64,000 nt of DNA, taken from contig NC_015557.1 in NCBI RefSeq assembly GCF_000213785.1, positions 496,001 to 560,000 on the forward strand. Reading direction: 5' to 3'. Position 1 is the first letter of the stretch, and the number at the start of each line of letters is the position of its first letter. This document shows positions 7,269 through 16,132 of the stretch, piece after piece. Source of the stretch: Hydrogenobaculum sp. 3684 (GTDB taxonomy: Bacteria > Aquificota > Aquificia > Aquificales > Aquificaceae). The translations under genes were made by a program, and so were the position numbers. Under the pieces are notes generated by a model that worked only from the letters and a program-made list of their open reading frames with translations, was not told the origin of the DNA and did not search any database.

Positions 7269-8698
7269 AGTTTTATAACCTCCAAAGAGTTACCAACGTC
7301 TTTATTTCTTTTAGAAGGTCCTCTAAGAAGCACTGCGTAAGTGTTTTGTAGGCTTTTATAAAGATTATCTCCAACGATGTTTTTTATATACTCTTTCCAA
7401 GCGTTTACACTGTATTTGTCGGTGGGAGGGTTTTGATCGTAAAAGCCAAAAACCCCGTAAGAGAACCCCAAATGTTTTTTCACCCTTTCATCACGTGTGA
7501 TACCAAGCACCCAGACAGGGAGTTTAAACTTGCTCATACGCCTTGCTGTAGTACCGCTGGTGGTGGGTACAATCATAAGAGATGCGTTTATATGCTTTGC
7601 CATGTTAAAAGCGTTGTATGCCATTATATCTTCTAAGGTGTTTAAAGTTGATAGCTCTTGTAAAAAAGCTTTGTAAATAGGGTTTTTGTCAAACTCTTTT
7701 TCAGCGCACGCTGCTATATTTGCCAACGTAGATACCACCAAATCTGGTTGTTTTCCTATCGCAGACTCTTCAGATACCATAATGCAATCTGTTCCATCCA
7801 ATATGGCGTTGGCAACATCTGAGGCTTCTGCCCTTGTGGGTCTTGGGCTTTCTACCATAGATTCAAGCATCTGGGTAGCTGTTATTACAGGTTTTCCAGC
7901 TAAGTTGGCTTTTTTGATGATATGTTTTTGGGTCATAGCTATACATTCTATAGGGGTTTCTATGCCAAGATCCCCTCTTGCCACCATGATACCATCTGAG
8001 GCTTCTAAAATCTCATCTATATTTTTTAAAGCCTGTGGTCTTTCTATTTTAGCTATTATAAAAGGATGATAATCTATGGTGTTGCAATACTCTTTTGCAT
8101 CTATTACATCTGATTGATCTTTTACAAAGGATACGCTTATAGCATCCATATCTATCTTTTTAGCAAAATCAATGCATCTTTTTTCATAATCACCGATGGC
8201 TTTTACCGGAAGGTCTACATTTGGTAAATTTACACCTTTGTGAGAAGAGATCTTACCAGCACTTAGGCTAACAGCGTACACCTTATCATCTTCTACTTTC
8301 TCCACCATTAGCTCTACGAAACCATCGTTCATGTATATACTATCACCTGCTTTCACATACTTACTAAAATCCTTAAAATTTATTGGTATTACTCCTTCTT
8401 GGGGCTTTTCTGATAAGATGAGAATATCTCCTTTCTTAATCTCCATCGGTTTGATATCCCCTATTCTTATCTTTGGTCCCGGTAAATCTCCCATTATCGT
8501 TACATCTTTGCCTACTATTTTTGAGGCTTTTCTTATATTTTCTACAACGCTTTTGTGCTCTTCAAAACTCCCATGAGCAAAGTTTATCCTTGCAATGTTC
8601 ATTCCATTTTCTATCATCTTTGTAAGAGTTTCAATCTCTTGTGAAGCTGGTCCTATGGTACATACGATCTTTGTTTTACTTTTTGAAAACTCTATCAT
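7265..8698 (-). CDS. pyk: Pyruvate kinase
   Basis: Glycolytic enzyme of 477 residues converting phosphoenolpyruvate and ADP to pyruvate and ATP. Signatures include KTKIVCTIGPAS at the N-terminus, GDLPGPKIRIG, IIAKIERPQAL, the catalytic MVARGDLGIE segment and the ATQMLESM block. Length is normal without the extra C-terminal PEP-utiliser domain. It starts 22 nt after the CLC gene, so it can be read from the fluoride-responsive crcB promoter, but TATAAT at 8717-8712 followed by GGAGGGGG suggests its own promoter too. Fluoride inhibits enolase, the enzyme that feeds pyruvate kinase, which gives a possible reason for the linkage (inference). Confidence 0.95.
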   Translation of the reverse strand: MIEFSKSKTKIVCTIGPASQEIETLTKMIENGMNIARINFAHGSFEEHKSVVENIRKASKIVGKDVTIMGDLPGPKIRIGDIKPMEIKKGDILILSEKPQEGVIPINFKDFSKYVKAGDSIYMNDGFVELMVEKVEDDKVYAVSLSAGKISSHKGVNLPNVDLPVKAIGDYEKRCIDFAKKIDMDAISVSFVKDQSDVIDAKEYCNTIDYHPFIIAKIERPQALKNIDEILEASDGIMVARGDLGIETPIECIAMTQKHIIKKANLAGKPVITATQMLESMVESPRPTRAEASDVANAILDGTDCIMVSEESAIGKQPDLVVSTLANIAACAEKEFDKNPIYKAFLQELSTLNTLEDIMAYNAFNMAKHINASLMIVPTTSGTTARRMSKFKLPVWVLGITRDERVKKHLGFSYGVFGFYDQNPPTDKYSVNAWKEYIKNIVGDNLYKSLQNTYAVLLRGPSKRNKDVGNSLEVIKL

Positions 8699-8720
8699 CT
8701 TACCCCCTCCTATTATAATT

Positions 8721-10109
8721 TTAAGCTAGGCTTTTGTAAGCGGGAGAATCTTCTCTTGTTTTTACTTGGGATTTGTATATAGAATAATCTCCAGAGACCA
8801 GGTAAGCTACCGCCACCGCCAACATACAAGCTGGTAAAAGCTGATAACTACCAGTCATCTCTACAACCATAAGAGTCACTGCCACAGGAGCCTTACCAGC
8901 AGCGCCAAACAAAGCCAACATACCAACTATTACAAAACCACCTATATGACTTGTATTCACCAAAGACGGAAAAAGCTGATGGTAAACAATACCAAGCCCC
9001 GCTCCTAAAAATCCACCTATAAAAAGCCCCGGTGCAAACACACCCCCAGAAGCTCCAGAACCTACCGTCAAAGATGTGGCTATTATTTTTATAAAAGCCA
9101 ACAAAACAAAGAATATAAAAAGAGGAATACCGTATGTATTAAACATACTAAACTTGGTATCTATAGCACCCTGAAGCCAACCGTAACCAGTTCCTAAAAC
9201 CTCCGGGAAAGCCATACCTATAATACCTGTTAAAAACATACCTATGACAGGTTTTAAATATATGTTTGTTTTTAGGCTTTTAAAAAGATTATCTTTAAAA
9301 TAATAAAATGTTCTTGCATATATGCGCCCAACGATTCCGCACACGATACCTAAGATTATATAAAGGGGCAATCTTAGAGGGTTAAAATTTTGTAGATAAT
9401 ACCCAAACACAGGCACAAAACCAACGATACTCCCAAATATAGAATATCCTACAGCAGAAGCCACAAGCCCAGGAAATATGATATCGGCTTGTAAATCAGA
9501 TTTATAAAGGATTTCAGCTCCTAAGATAGCACCACCTATGGGAGCTTTAAAGATAGTACCTATACCTGCTCCTATACCCACGGCCAACATCCTTTCCCTA
9601 TCTTTTTCGCTGAGCCCCAAAAGTCTTGCAAGCCAAGAGCCTATCCCTGCAGATATGAGCGCCGTAGGACCTTCTCTTCCAGCAGAACCCCCAGATCCTA
9701 TAGTAATAGCAGAAGCTATGGTCTTTATAAAAATTACCCTATCTCTTATAAAACCTTTTTTGTTGTGATAGGCATCTATTGCTGCATCGGTACCATGTCC
9801 CTCAGCCTCCGGAGCCCACTTAAACACTATGAATCCAGCTATAAAACCACCAAAAGCTATTACAATGGGTAATAGATAAACCAATCCTGGCTTAAAAATA
9901 AGGTTGTTTGTTTCCTCACCAGTGGGAGATGGTATATGATAATGAAGGATTTTGTTAAAAAATATAAACTCACAAAGCTTTAAACTATAATAAAAGAAAA
10001 GAGCACCAAGTCCAGATATAACACCGTTTATTAGTCCAAGTATAAACCACTTTAAAAAATAATCTTGCCTTGATATAAAACTACCTATCTTGTGGAATAT
10101 ATTATCCAT
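8721..10109 (-). CDS. CLC-type anion channel/antiporter in the fluoride operon
   Basis: Integral membrane protein of 462 residues with the CLC helices. Visible motifs: GSGGSAGREGP, carrying the gating glutamate, and GSGASGGVFAPGLF (the GxFxP segment). At the position of the usual GSGIP selectivity motif it reads GHGTD, so the canonical serine and proline are absent. Its location after crcB and two DUF190 genes suggests that it moves fluoride (some CLC proteins are F-/H+ antiporters), but it could also be a chloride antiporter; the residues visible here do not decide. It overlaps the preceding DUF190 gene by 8 nt. Confidence 0.88.
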   Translation of the reverse strand: MDNIFHKIGSFISRQDYFLKWFILGLINGVISGLGALFFYYSLKLCEFIFFNKILHYHIPSPTGEETNNLIFKPGLVYLLPIVIAFGGFIAGFIVFKWAPEAEGHGTDAAIDAYHNKKGFIRDRVIFIKTIASAITIGSGGSAGREGPTALISAGIGSWLARLLGLSEKDRERMLAVGIGAGIGTIFKAPIGGAILGAEILYKSDLQADIIFPGLVASAVGYSIFGSIVGFVPVFGYYLQNFNPLRLPLYIILGIVCGIVGRIYARTFYYFKDNLFKSLKTNIYLKPVIGMFLTGIIGMAFPEVLGTGYGWLQGAIDTKFSMFNTYGIPLFIFFVLLAFIKIIATSLTVGSGASGGVFAPGLFIGGFLGAGLGIVYHQLFPSLVNTSHIGGFVIVGMLALFGAAGKAPVAVTLMVVEMTGSYQLLPACMLAVAVAYLVSGDYSIYKSQVKTREDSPAYKSLA

Positions 10110-10401
10110 ACACTACCTCACAATCTGATATAACAATATGAATATTTTTGTCTTTTAGTCTGTCTACAAGAGTGTTTATTTTTTCATCTTCATCTACTAT
10201 CTCCATCTTCATACCCGGATTGTAAGATTCTACCTCTATATACTCGTTTGAAACCCGCCCAGAAGGCCCATAAGAATAAATTGACTCGTATATAGTGGCG
10301 CCTTTTATACCAATTTCTTCTAAAAGCCCATAGATATAATTTTTTACATTTTTATGCCCTATTTTATCTTGCTCTTTGTAGTATATTCTTAGCTTCTTCA
10401 T
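10102..10401 (-). CDS. DUF190 (PII-like) protein, copy 2
   Basis: Protein of 99 residues related to its neighbour 10398-10709 and to DUF190, a PII-like signalling fold often found beside crcB. The IKGATIYESIYSYGPSGRV segment matches the family's GATVxRGIEGFG block in a diverged form, and KMEIVDEDEKI matches the EIVDxEEKI block. It overlaps the genes on both sides (4 nt upstream, 8 nt downstream). Role in gating or sensing of the fluoride channel is inference. Confidence 0.82.
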   Translation of the reverse strand: MKKLRIYYKEQDKIGHKNVKNYIYGLLEEIGIKGATIYESIYSYGPSGRVSNEYIEVESYNPGMKMEIVDEDEKINTLVDRLKDKNIHIVISDCEVVYG

Positions 10402-10709
10402 CTTACTATCTCCACCTCTTCAAGGGTTATAAGACCTGTGTTTAGCTCTTGAAGTATATTTTTTAATACAGGTAATATTTTTTCTATATTCTCTTTTGTG
10501 TCTATGATTTCAATGGCTACTGGTTCATTCTTTTCAAATAAACCATGATGATGTATTTTATGGGATTTACCATAACCCTCTATAGCTCTAAACACCGTTG
10601 CACCGTGAATACCGTTTTCCATACAAACATGCTCTATGCTACTACACAAAGATTTACCCTTATACTTTATCCCATGCTCTATAAGTATTTGAAGAAGATA
10701 CCCTTTCAT
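10398..10709 (-). CDS. DUF190 (PII-like) protein, copy 1
   Basis: Protein of 103 residues with the DUF190 consensus clearly visible: GIHGATVFRAIEGYGKSHKI, then VAIEIIDTKENIEKILPVL and a GLITLEEVEIV end. These are PII-like cytoplasmic proteins thought to bind a small ligand; they commonly sit next to crcB. The gene overlaps crcB upstream by 4 nt and copy 2 downstream by 4 nt, so stoichiometry is likely coordinated. The two copies are diverged, so they may form a heteromer (inference). Confidence 0.9.
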   Translation of the reverse strand: MKGYLLQILIEHGIKYKGKSLCSSIEHVCMENGIHGATVFRAIEGYGKSHKIHHHGLFEKNEPVAIEIIDTKENIEKILPVLKNILQELNTGLITLEEVEIVR

Positions 10710-11074
10710 AACAAACCTCCCAAAAATCTACCAAGAGCCACAAATAAAAACCCAATTACGTTTGTGCCCACTATGTAATAAAAAGCTTTGAGATAATCTG
10801 CATTGTTTATAAGACCTATGCCTTCTAATGTAAATGTAGAAAATGTCGTATATCCACCAAGAAAGCCTGTTATAAGAAGAAGTCTTATGTTTGGAGGAGC
10901 ATCTATCACCTCAGTTAGGTATATGCTTAAAAACCCTATTAAAAACGCTCCCGTTGTATTTATCACCATTGTACCAAGAGGAAAGTTTGGCACAAACTTC
11001 TGAATAAAAATAGAGACCAGATACCTGGTCAAAGCACCTACACCACCACCTAAAAGAACCACTAAGTAGTTCAC
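10706..11074 (-). CDS. crcB: Fluoride channel CrcB/FluC
   Basis: Fluoride-specific channel of 122 residues and four transmembrane helices that works as a dual-topology dimer and lets cytoplasmic F- leave the cell. Visible motifs: GGGVGALTRY near the N-terminus, GTMVINTTGAFLIGF, and TGFLGGYTTFSTF, the Fluc signature. Only one crcB is present here, so a homodimer is expected. The start is GTG at 11074, with GAGGAGGT at 11085-11078 giving correct spacing; the ATG 4 nt earlier is followed at once by a stop. Expression is controlled by the fluoride riboswitch directly upstream. Confidence 0.96.
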   Translation of the reverse strand: MNYLVVLLGGGVGALTRYLVSIFIQKFVPNFPLGTMVINTTGAFLIGFLSIYLTEVIDAPPNIRLLLITGFLGGYTTFSTFTLEGIGLINNADYLKAFYYIVGTNVIGFLFVALGRFLGGLL

Positions 11075-11077
11075 ATC

Positions 11078-11172
11078 ACCTCCTCAAAATATAGAGTAGG
11101 TAGGCGTTATTAGCCTTATATGTGAGGCGGTTTTGATGCTTTTATGAGCATCAAGGAGAACGCCATCTCCTT
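11078..11172 (-). ncRNA. Fluoride riboswitch (crcB motif) 2, upstream of crcB
   Basis: On the minus strand, AAGGAG/CTCCTT form P1 around GGCGTT, an inserted hairpin (GATGC/GCATC) follows, then GCCT/AGGC form P3 and TAATAACGCCTAC completes the aptamer. Downstream, ACCTACTC (11101-11094) can pair with the ribosome binding site GAGGAGGT (11085-11078) with one mismatch, an 8-nt loop between them. That is a clear way to hide the SD when fluoride is absent. The whole 95-bp segment is identical to 17813-17907. Confidence 0.93.
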
Positions 11173-11179
11173 GGCTAAC

Positions 11180-11208
11180 ATTATACAAAATCACATACAT
11201 AAGTTCAA
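11180..11208 (-). promoter_or_regulatory. Promoter of the crcB operon
   Basis: On the minus strand TTGAAC (11208-11203), a 17-bp spacer and TATAAT (11185-11180) form a near-consensus promoter. Transcription would start at about 11173, exactly at the first base of the fluoride aptamer. Confidence 0.85.
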
Positions 11209-11225
11209 TGATCTTACTCAATTAA

Positions 11226-13085
11226 TCAAAGTTTAAAAACAATCAGTGCTATGACAAATATAGCTATGATATAAATAATGTAATAATGTAAATAACCATT
11301 CATAATTATGTTTGACACAATAGCGCTTAATCGTTTGAAAAAGCGTACCAAGAAATCGTATATAGCGTTTGATATATCGTAGGTTTCGACACTGGTTCTT
11401 AGTTCTTTCGTTCTATATATGCCTCTTAACACATACTCCACTATAAAAGAATAGCCTCTGGTATTGTAAACCTCGTTTTCTTTCAAAGGTAAACCTCCAA
11501 CCCAAGGTATGGTGGTTTTTACATTTTTGTTTTGGGCTTTTAGTATGATCAACAAACTTATCAAGAAAAATCCTACCACGATGAAAAACATGAAAGGCGA
11601 TATGACACCAAATATCGGTCTACTTGAGACAATAAGCGTAGGTTTAGGGACACCTAAAAGCCCATCCAAGAACTCTTCGTATCCAAGATATTTTATTATT
11701 AAAAACGATAAAACACCGCTTGTTATAATAAGAAAACTAAGTATATTTTCTGCCCATTTCATTGTAAAATCTTTAAACCTTTTTAGTTCAAAGTTTAGTT
11801 CACCAAGATCAGAAAATCCCACAAGCTTTTTCATACTAAAAGAACTAAGTCCCATCGCAAGAGCTATCAAAATACCGGCAAAAGTGATTATAAACTTCAA
11901 TAGAAAATCAGAAAACTTGTAAGATTGAAACAAGCTTTCAAGAAGCATCCACTCTGCTACAAAACCCACCAACGGAGGCACCGCACTAAAAGATAAACCG
12001 GATATAAGTAAGCCTATACCGGCGGGTTTGCTAATGTGCTTTAAAATACCCCTTACATCATCTATGGAATCTCTTCCAAGCATCTCTTTTGCATGCCCAA
12101 TGGTTAAAAACATCGTGGTTTTTGATAAAGAATGAGCTATTATGATGATGAGCGCTGTAAGGTAGGAAAATTTTGACAGCACCGTTAAATGGCTGTATTT
12201 CGCAAGTGCGCTCAGACCAACGGCTGTTAGTATCATGCCGTTGTTTTCTATAGTAGAATAAGCCGGTAGTGTTTTTAAATGGGTTTCTCTGGCCGCCTGT
12301 AAAGCACCCCAAAAAGCACTTATAGAACCTATTATTATTGCCAAAATCCCCAATACATAAGAATAATTATCGCTTAGAACCAATACCCTAAATACACCGT
12401 AGGCTCCTATAAGTGTTAATGGTACAGAAAGAATGGCGGCTATGTTTGAAGGGGCTTTAGGATAAACCAAAGGAACCCATATATGGGTTGGAACTCCGTC
12501 CATTTTCATAACAAATCCCAAAAACGCAAAAACCGCAAACAAAACGTTGTTGTATCCAGCTTTAAACAAAAACAAACCGTTTGAAGCTATTACTACAGCA
12601 AAACCCACAAACAAAAGAGCGTAAGAGACTTCAGAAAAAGCTAAAAAGATATAACCCTCTTTTTGGGTGTTTGGTCTTTCTAATATGCTGAAAAAAAGGA
12701 TTATGGTTACAAATTTAAAAGCGATAAGAAAACTTATAAAATCCGCTGCACAAAAAACAATAAGCATACTAAGCATCAGAAAGTTCATCAAAAAAGCCAT
12801 AGACTTTTTAAAAAGCTTACCAAAGTCTATAGAGTAAAAAGCCATCAAAGCAAAGCATATGTAAGCAATGATTATAAAAAACGATGATACTTTGTCTATG
12901 TTTATACCTAAACTAACGTTGTTGTATATATCCCATTGATGGTAAAATCCATCTTTGTACCCTTCAAAGCCAAGCACAACTGCAGATATAGCACCCAAAA
13001 CACCAAAGCTATAACTTATTGTTCTATTAAAAGAAAACACCATTCCCAAAAGGAAAAAAATTATCGCTAGTACAAATGCTAACAT
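11226..13085 (-). CDS. HyfB/NuoL-like antiporter-type subunit of an Ehr complex
   Basis: Polytopic membrane protein of 619 residues of the proton-conducting NuoL/M/N family (PF00361). The central pattern FVMKMDGVPTHIWVPLVYP and AHSLSKTTMFLTIGHAKEML identify it as the hydrogenase-4 component B type. The position where the family usually has W-E in the fifth helix reads F123-K124, so one ion-path glutamate seems to be replaced. It is the last gene of a six-gene operon (C-, E-, F-, G-, I-, B-like) and overlaps the I-like gene by 7 nt. It would form part of the ion-translocating membrane arm. Confidence 0.88.
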   Translation of the reverse strand: MLAFVLAIIFFLLGMVFSFNRTISYSFGVLGAISAVVLGFEGYKDGFYHQWDIYNNVSLGINIDKVSSFFIIIAYICFALMAFYSIDFGKLFKKSMAFLMNFLMLSMLIVFCAADFISFLIAFKFVTIILFFSILERPNTQKEGYIFLAFSEVSYALLFVGFAVVIASNGLFLFKAGYNNVLFAVFAFLGFVMKMDGVPTHIWVPLVYPKAPSNIAAILSVPLTLIGAYGVFRVLVLSDNYSYVLGILAIIIGSISAFWGALQAARETHLKTLPAYSTIENNGMILTAVGLSALAKYSHLTVLSKFSYLTALIIIIAHSLSKTTMFLTIGHAKEMLGRDSIDDVRGILKHISKPAGIGLLISGLSFSAVPPLVGFVAEWMLLESLFQSYKFSDFLLKFIITFAGILIALAMGLSSFSMKKLVGFSDLGELNFELKRFKDFTMKWAENILSFLIITSGVLSFLIIKYLGYEEFLDGLLGVPKPTLIVSSRPIFGVISPFMFFIVVGFFLISLLIILKAQNKNVKTTIPWVGGLPLKENEVYNTRGYSFIVEYVLRGIYRTKELRTSVETYDISNAIYDFLVRFFKRLSAIVSNIIMNGYLHYYIIYIIAIFVIALIVFKL

Positions 13086-13531
13086 ATCAAACCCCTTTTG
13101 GCTATCTCCACCAATTTTTTAAATATTTCCTCAGCTTCCAAATTTCCTTTCAAGCGTCCCACCAGGTTTGGCAAGTCAATATCAACGCCGTTTTCAAAAG
13201 TTTCATTTTCTATAAGAAGTACTCCAAAAGGCTCTGGCATCTGATTTATAGCCTCTTTAACTATCGGCAGCATTTTCTCTGTGGGTTTTGATAAGATAAT
13301 CAACAAATCCGCATGTCTTGGCGTATTTACAAAGAAAATGCCGTACCTGTGAATGTTGTATTTTGGAGACATAAGGCTGTAAAATTCTAAAAGGAGTTCT
13401 ACATCAGATCCAGCATCAATCACAAATACATGCAAAGATCTTCTGAAAGGGTTTCTGGGCTTAGAAGGAATGTCAAACTTGTATCTTTTGCTGTATCTTT
13501 TTGAAAGTCCGTAAATTGGCCAAAACAACAT
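13079..13531 (-). CDS. HyfI/NuoB-like small subunit without iron-sulfur ligands
   Basis: Protein of 150 residues related to the 20-kDa subunit of complex I and group 4 hydrogenases: RRSLHVFVIDAGS (31-42) and NTPRHADLLIIL (69-80) align with the family. The cluster motif normally reading GSCNGCD here reads GSDVELL (41-47), and the only cysteine in the protein is the last residue (150). All ligands for the [4Fe-4S] cluster are therefore missing. It probably has a structural role, tying the large-subunit homologue to the membrane arm. It starts 13 nt after the G-like gene. Confidence 0.87.
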   Translation of the reverse strand: MLFWPIYGLSKRYSKRYKFDIPSKPRNPFRRSLHVFVIDAGSDVELLLEFYSLMSPKYNIHRYGIFFVNTPRHADLLIILSKPTEKMLPIVKEAINQMPEPFGVLLIENETFENGVDIDLPNLVGRLKGNLEAEEIFKKLVEIAKRGLIC

Positions 13532-13544
13532 AATCTATCCTCCG

Positions 13545-14768
13545 CTATTTTGCCGCATCTGCGAAAAAGGCTCCAAAAGAGTCTATCGTAAAAGCAAAAT
13601 CTGTAAAAATTTGGCCCACCAAAGATGCTTCCATCGCTTTTATCAAAAACATGGAAGGCGTTGAAATATAGACGTATTTAATTTTATCTCCTAAAAGCTC
13701 AATATAATAATAAATTGCACCGCTTGGAGACTCAGCAAAGCCAATTGCCGTTCTTTTTTGATTATCCTTTTCAATTTTAATGTTTGTTTTGTTGTTTGAT
13801 GTTTTAAGCTTTTGGAAAAGCTTTTTTATAAGTTCCATAGATTGCATGATTTCCTCAGCTCTTACTATCATCCTTGAAAGAGAATCTCCGCCCTCATGCA
13901 CTATGCTATCAAAGCCCTCCAACAGCTCTTCGTAAACTCTGGTATCTAAAGATGCACCTATGGCTTTAAGAGCTGGCCCATCAAAATTGATAGATTCAAA
14001 ATCCTCCATTGTCAAAATACCTGTGTTGTGCAACCTATCTAAATAATTGTAGCTTTTTAAAGAAAACTGATAAAGCTTCGAAAACTCTTTTACTATGTCA
14101 TCAAGCTTTTTAACAAACTCTTCCATCTTATCTTTAGATATACCTTTGATTGTGCCAATAGTGTTTATATTTTTTAAAAATCTACTTCCAAAAAACGTTT
14201 TGTTTAAACTAAGTATTTCATCAAATAGATATATTAGATGATTTGTAAAAACCTTTTGGGCAGCAGCACCGCTAAGACGAGATATAACAAATATATGGTT
14301 AAATATACGCTCCACCTCAAGAAGTATAAGCCTCATAATCTTTGTGTTATCGTCTGGTGTTATACCAAATGCCTCTTCCACAGCCCTTGAAAACGCACAA
14401 GAATGAGAAAAGGAAAAGCTTGCACAAATTTGTTCTGATAGTTTTAAAGCCTCAAAGATATCTTTGTTTATCATCTTATTTTCTATAAATCTTGACTTGT
14501 AGGTATTGTCTATATAAACCTCTTTCATTCTCTCTCCGTAAGTGTATATATTAAAAACCACAGACTCAAACAATGCCCCAGCCGAAGGTCCAAGTCTAAA
14601 GTTAAAAAGCTCATCTTTGGTTTCTTTGGCTTTTATTAAACCTTTTTGCCAATTGTAAGCTTTAAAGTCTTTACTTTGAGAGCTATCCACAAAACCTACA
14701 AATGTTCCAGAGCTTACAAAAAGTTGCTCTTTGCCATCGATATTTACTATACCAAGAAGCCTTTTCAT
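13545..14768 (-). CDS. HyfG/HycE-like large subunit lacking the NiFe site
   Basis: Homologue of the group 4 NiFe-hydrogenase large subunit / NuoD, 407 residues. The region SEQICASFSFSHSCAFSRAV (111-130) aligns with the family's RICGxC...HSxAFCRAVE, but only the first cysteine (Cys115) remains; the second position is Phe118. At the C-terminus the DPCxxC motif is replaced by DSFGAF. Thus three of four NiFe-binding cysteines are gone, while the framework (LEVERIFNHIF, 150-160) is kept. This is the hallmark of energy-converting hydrogenase related (Ehr) complexes. Hydrogen chemistry is not expected. It overlaps the F-like gene by 4 nt. Confidence 0.87.
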   Translation of the reverse strand: MKRLLGIVNIDGKEQLFVSSGTFVGFVDSSQSKDFKAYNWQKGLIKAKETKDELFNFRLGPSAGALFESVVFNIYTYGERMKEVYIDNTYKSRFIENKMINKDIFEALKLSEQICASFSFSHSCAFSRAVEEAFGITPDDNTKIMRLILLEVERIFNHIFVISRLSGAAAQKVFTNHLIYLFDEILSLNKTFFGSRFLKNINTIGTIKGISKDKMEEFVKKLDDIVKEFSKLYQFSLKSYNYLDRLHNTGILTMEDFESINFDGPALKAIGASLDTRVYEELLEGFDSIVHEGGDSLSRMIVRAEEIMQSMELIKKLFQKLKTSNNKTNIKIEKDNQKRTAIGFAESPSGAIYYYIELLGDKIKYVYISTPSMFLIKAMEASLVGQIFTDFAFTIDSFGAFFADAAK

Positions 14769-16132
14769 TTTATAACTCCCTCAATAAACCTATAAAAGAT
14801 AGGAACTATAAGTATCACAAACGCAGCCAATGTTATAAATATTACCGGTACAAAGGTAAAAGGACTTTCTTTTGCAGAAGATACTGGTTTTGTCTCATCG
14901 TTAAATACCATGTTTATCACCCTGTAGTTTATAAACAAAAATCCACACATCAAAAAGAAAAATAAAGCAACTCCTACAATCCAACCATAATAGTTTATAG
15001 TTTTTGATACTATTAAAAGCTCACCAAAAAATGTGGCAAAAGGTGGTGTGCCTGTAACCGCAAGCGCACCAAAGAACAAAAATAAACCAGTTTTCGGCAT
15101 AATCTTAATAAGCCCTTTAACATCTTCGATCTTTCTTGTTTTAAGTTCATGAAGCATGTTGCCTGTTAACATAAACACGCCGGATTTGGCAAAAGCGTGA
15201 GTGAATATCAAAACGATAGTACCAAACAAAGCGTAAGAGCCCAAACTTACGCCTATCAACGAAAGACCCATATTTTCAACAGATGAATAGGCAAACAGCC
15301 TTTTGTACAACCTTTGATTTAAAGTCATGATACTACCAGTCATAACGCTTAAAAAGCCTAAAACAAATGCAAATTTTGATAAAGATGGATCTTGATAAAC
15401 TTCAAAAAACCTTATCAAAGGATACAAGGATACAGGCAGTAAAACAGCGCTAAATATAGCACTTATAGGAGCTGGAGCTTTCCCATGGGCGTCCGGAAGC
15501 CATGTATACATAGGGAAAATACCAATCTTTGTCCCATAGCCTATCACAAGCAACATCCCGCTAAGGAAAAACAAGCTACCTTGATTTTGTCGGCTTAAAA
15601 GATCTGTTATAGATAACGTATGGGCTGATGAGTACAAAAAGAGCGTCCCCACAAGGCCAATTGTAAGGCCCACAGATACTATCATGATGTATCTCCAGGC
15701 TGCTTCAAGAGCTGCTATATCATTTTCTGAGGCCACAAGTAAAGCTGTGGCAAAAGTAGTAGCCTCTATGGAAACCCAAAAAAGACCAAAATTGTTTAAA
15801 GTCACACTAAAAAGCATGATACCAACAAATATATCCAGGAGTGAAAAATATTGACAAGATTTTACAAGATGTCCATGAGAATGTTCTAAATATCCTATTG
15901 AAAATATCACTACACCAAGATAAACAGAAGATATCATGAGCAGAAAAATCTTTGATAAGCTATCCACATAAAAGAATGCGGTAAATCTATCTGGCTCAAA
16001 CAATAGAAAGATTGAAAACACCAAAGCCAAAAAACTAGCCAAAACCGATGCTTCTTTGTGCTTACTTCTAAAAAGACTAAAACTTAAAATAGCACCAAGC
16101 GTTGCAGATATAGAAGGCAATAAATATATCAT
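14765..16132 (-). CDS. HyfF/NuoN-like antiporter-type subunit of an Ehr complex
   Basis: Membrane protein of 455 residues with about 14 helices, NuoL/M/N family. The residues used for proton transfer are retained: NFGLFWVSIEATTFATALL with Glu123, GYGTKIGIFPMYTWLPDAH with Lys202, and THAFAKSGVF further on. It therefore looks able to move ions even though the associated redox subunits lack metal ligands. It overlaps both neighbours by 4 nt in the operon driven by fluoride riboswitch 3. Confidence 0.9.
   Translation of the reverse strand: MIYLLPSISATLGAILSFSLFRSKHKEASVLASFLALVFSIFLLFEPDRFTAFFYVDSLSKIFLLMISSVYLGVVIFSIGYLEHSHGHLVKSCQYFSLLDIFVGIMLFSVTLNNFGLFWVSIEATTFATALLVASENDIAALEAAWRYIMIVSVGLTIGLVGTLFLYSSAHTLSITDLLSRQNQGSLFFLSGMLLVIGYGTKIGIFPMYTWLPDAHGKAPAPISAIFSAVLLPVSLYPLIRFFEVYQDPSLSKFAFVLGFLSVMTGSIMTLNQRLYKRLFAYSSVENMGLSLIGVSLGSYALFGTIVLIFTHAFAKSGVFMLTGNMLHELKTRKIEDVKGLIKIMPKTGLFLFFGALAVTGTPPFATFFGELLIVSKTINYYGWIVGVALFFFLMCGFLFINYRVINMVFNDETKPVSSAKESPFTFVPVIFITLAAFVILIVPIFYRFIEGVIK

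Noticed and set aside
13545-14768. Functional NiFe hydrogenase
   Set aside because: Three of four metal-binding cysteines are absent in the large subunit, the small subunit has no cluster ligands, and no maturation genes are near.
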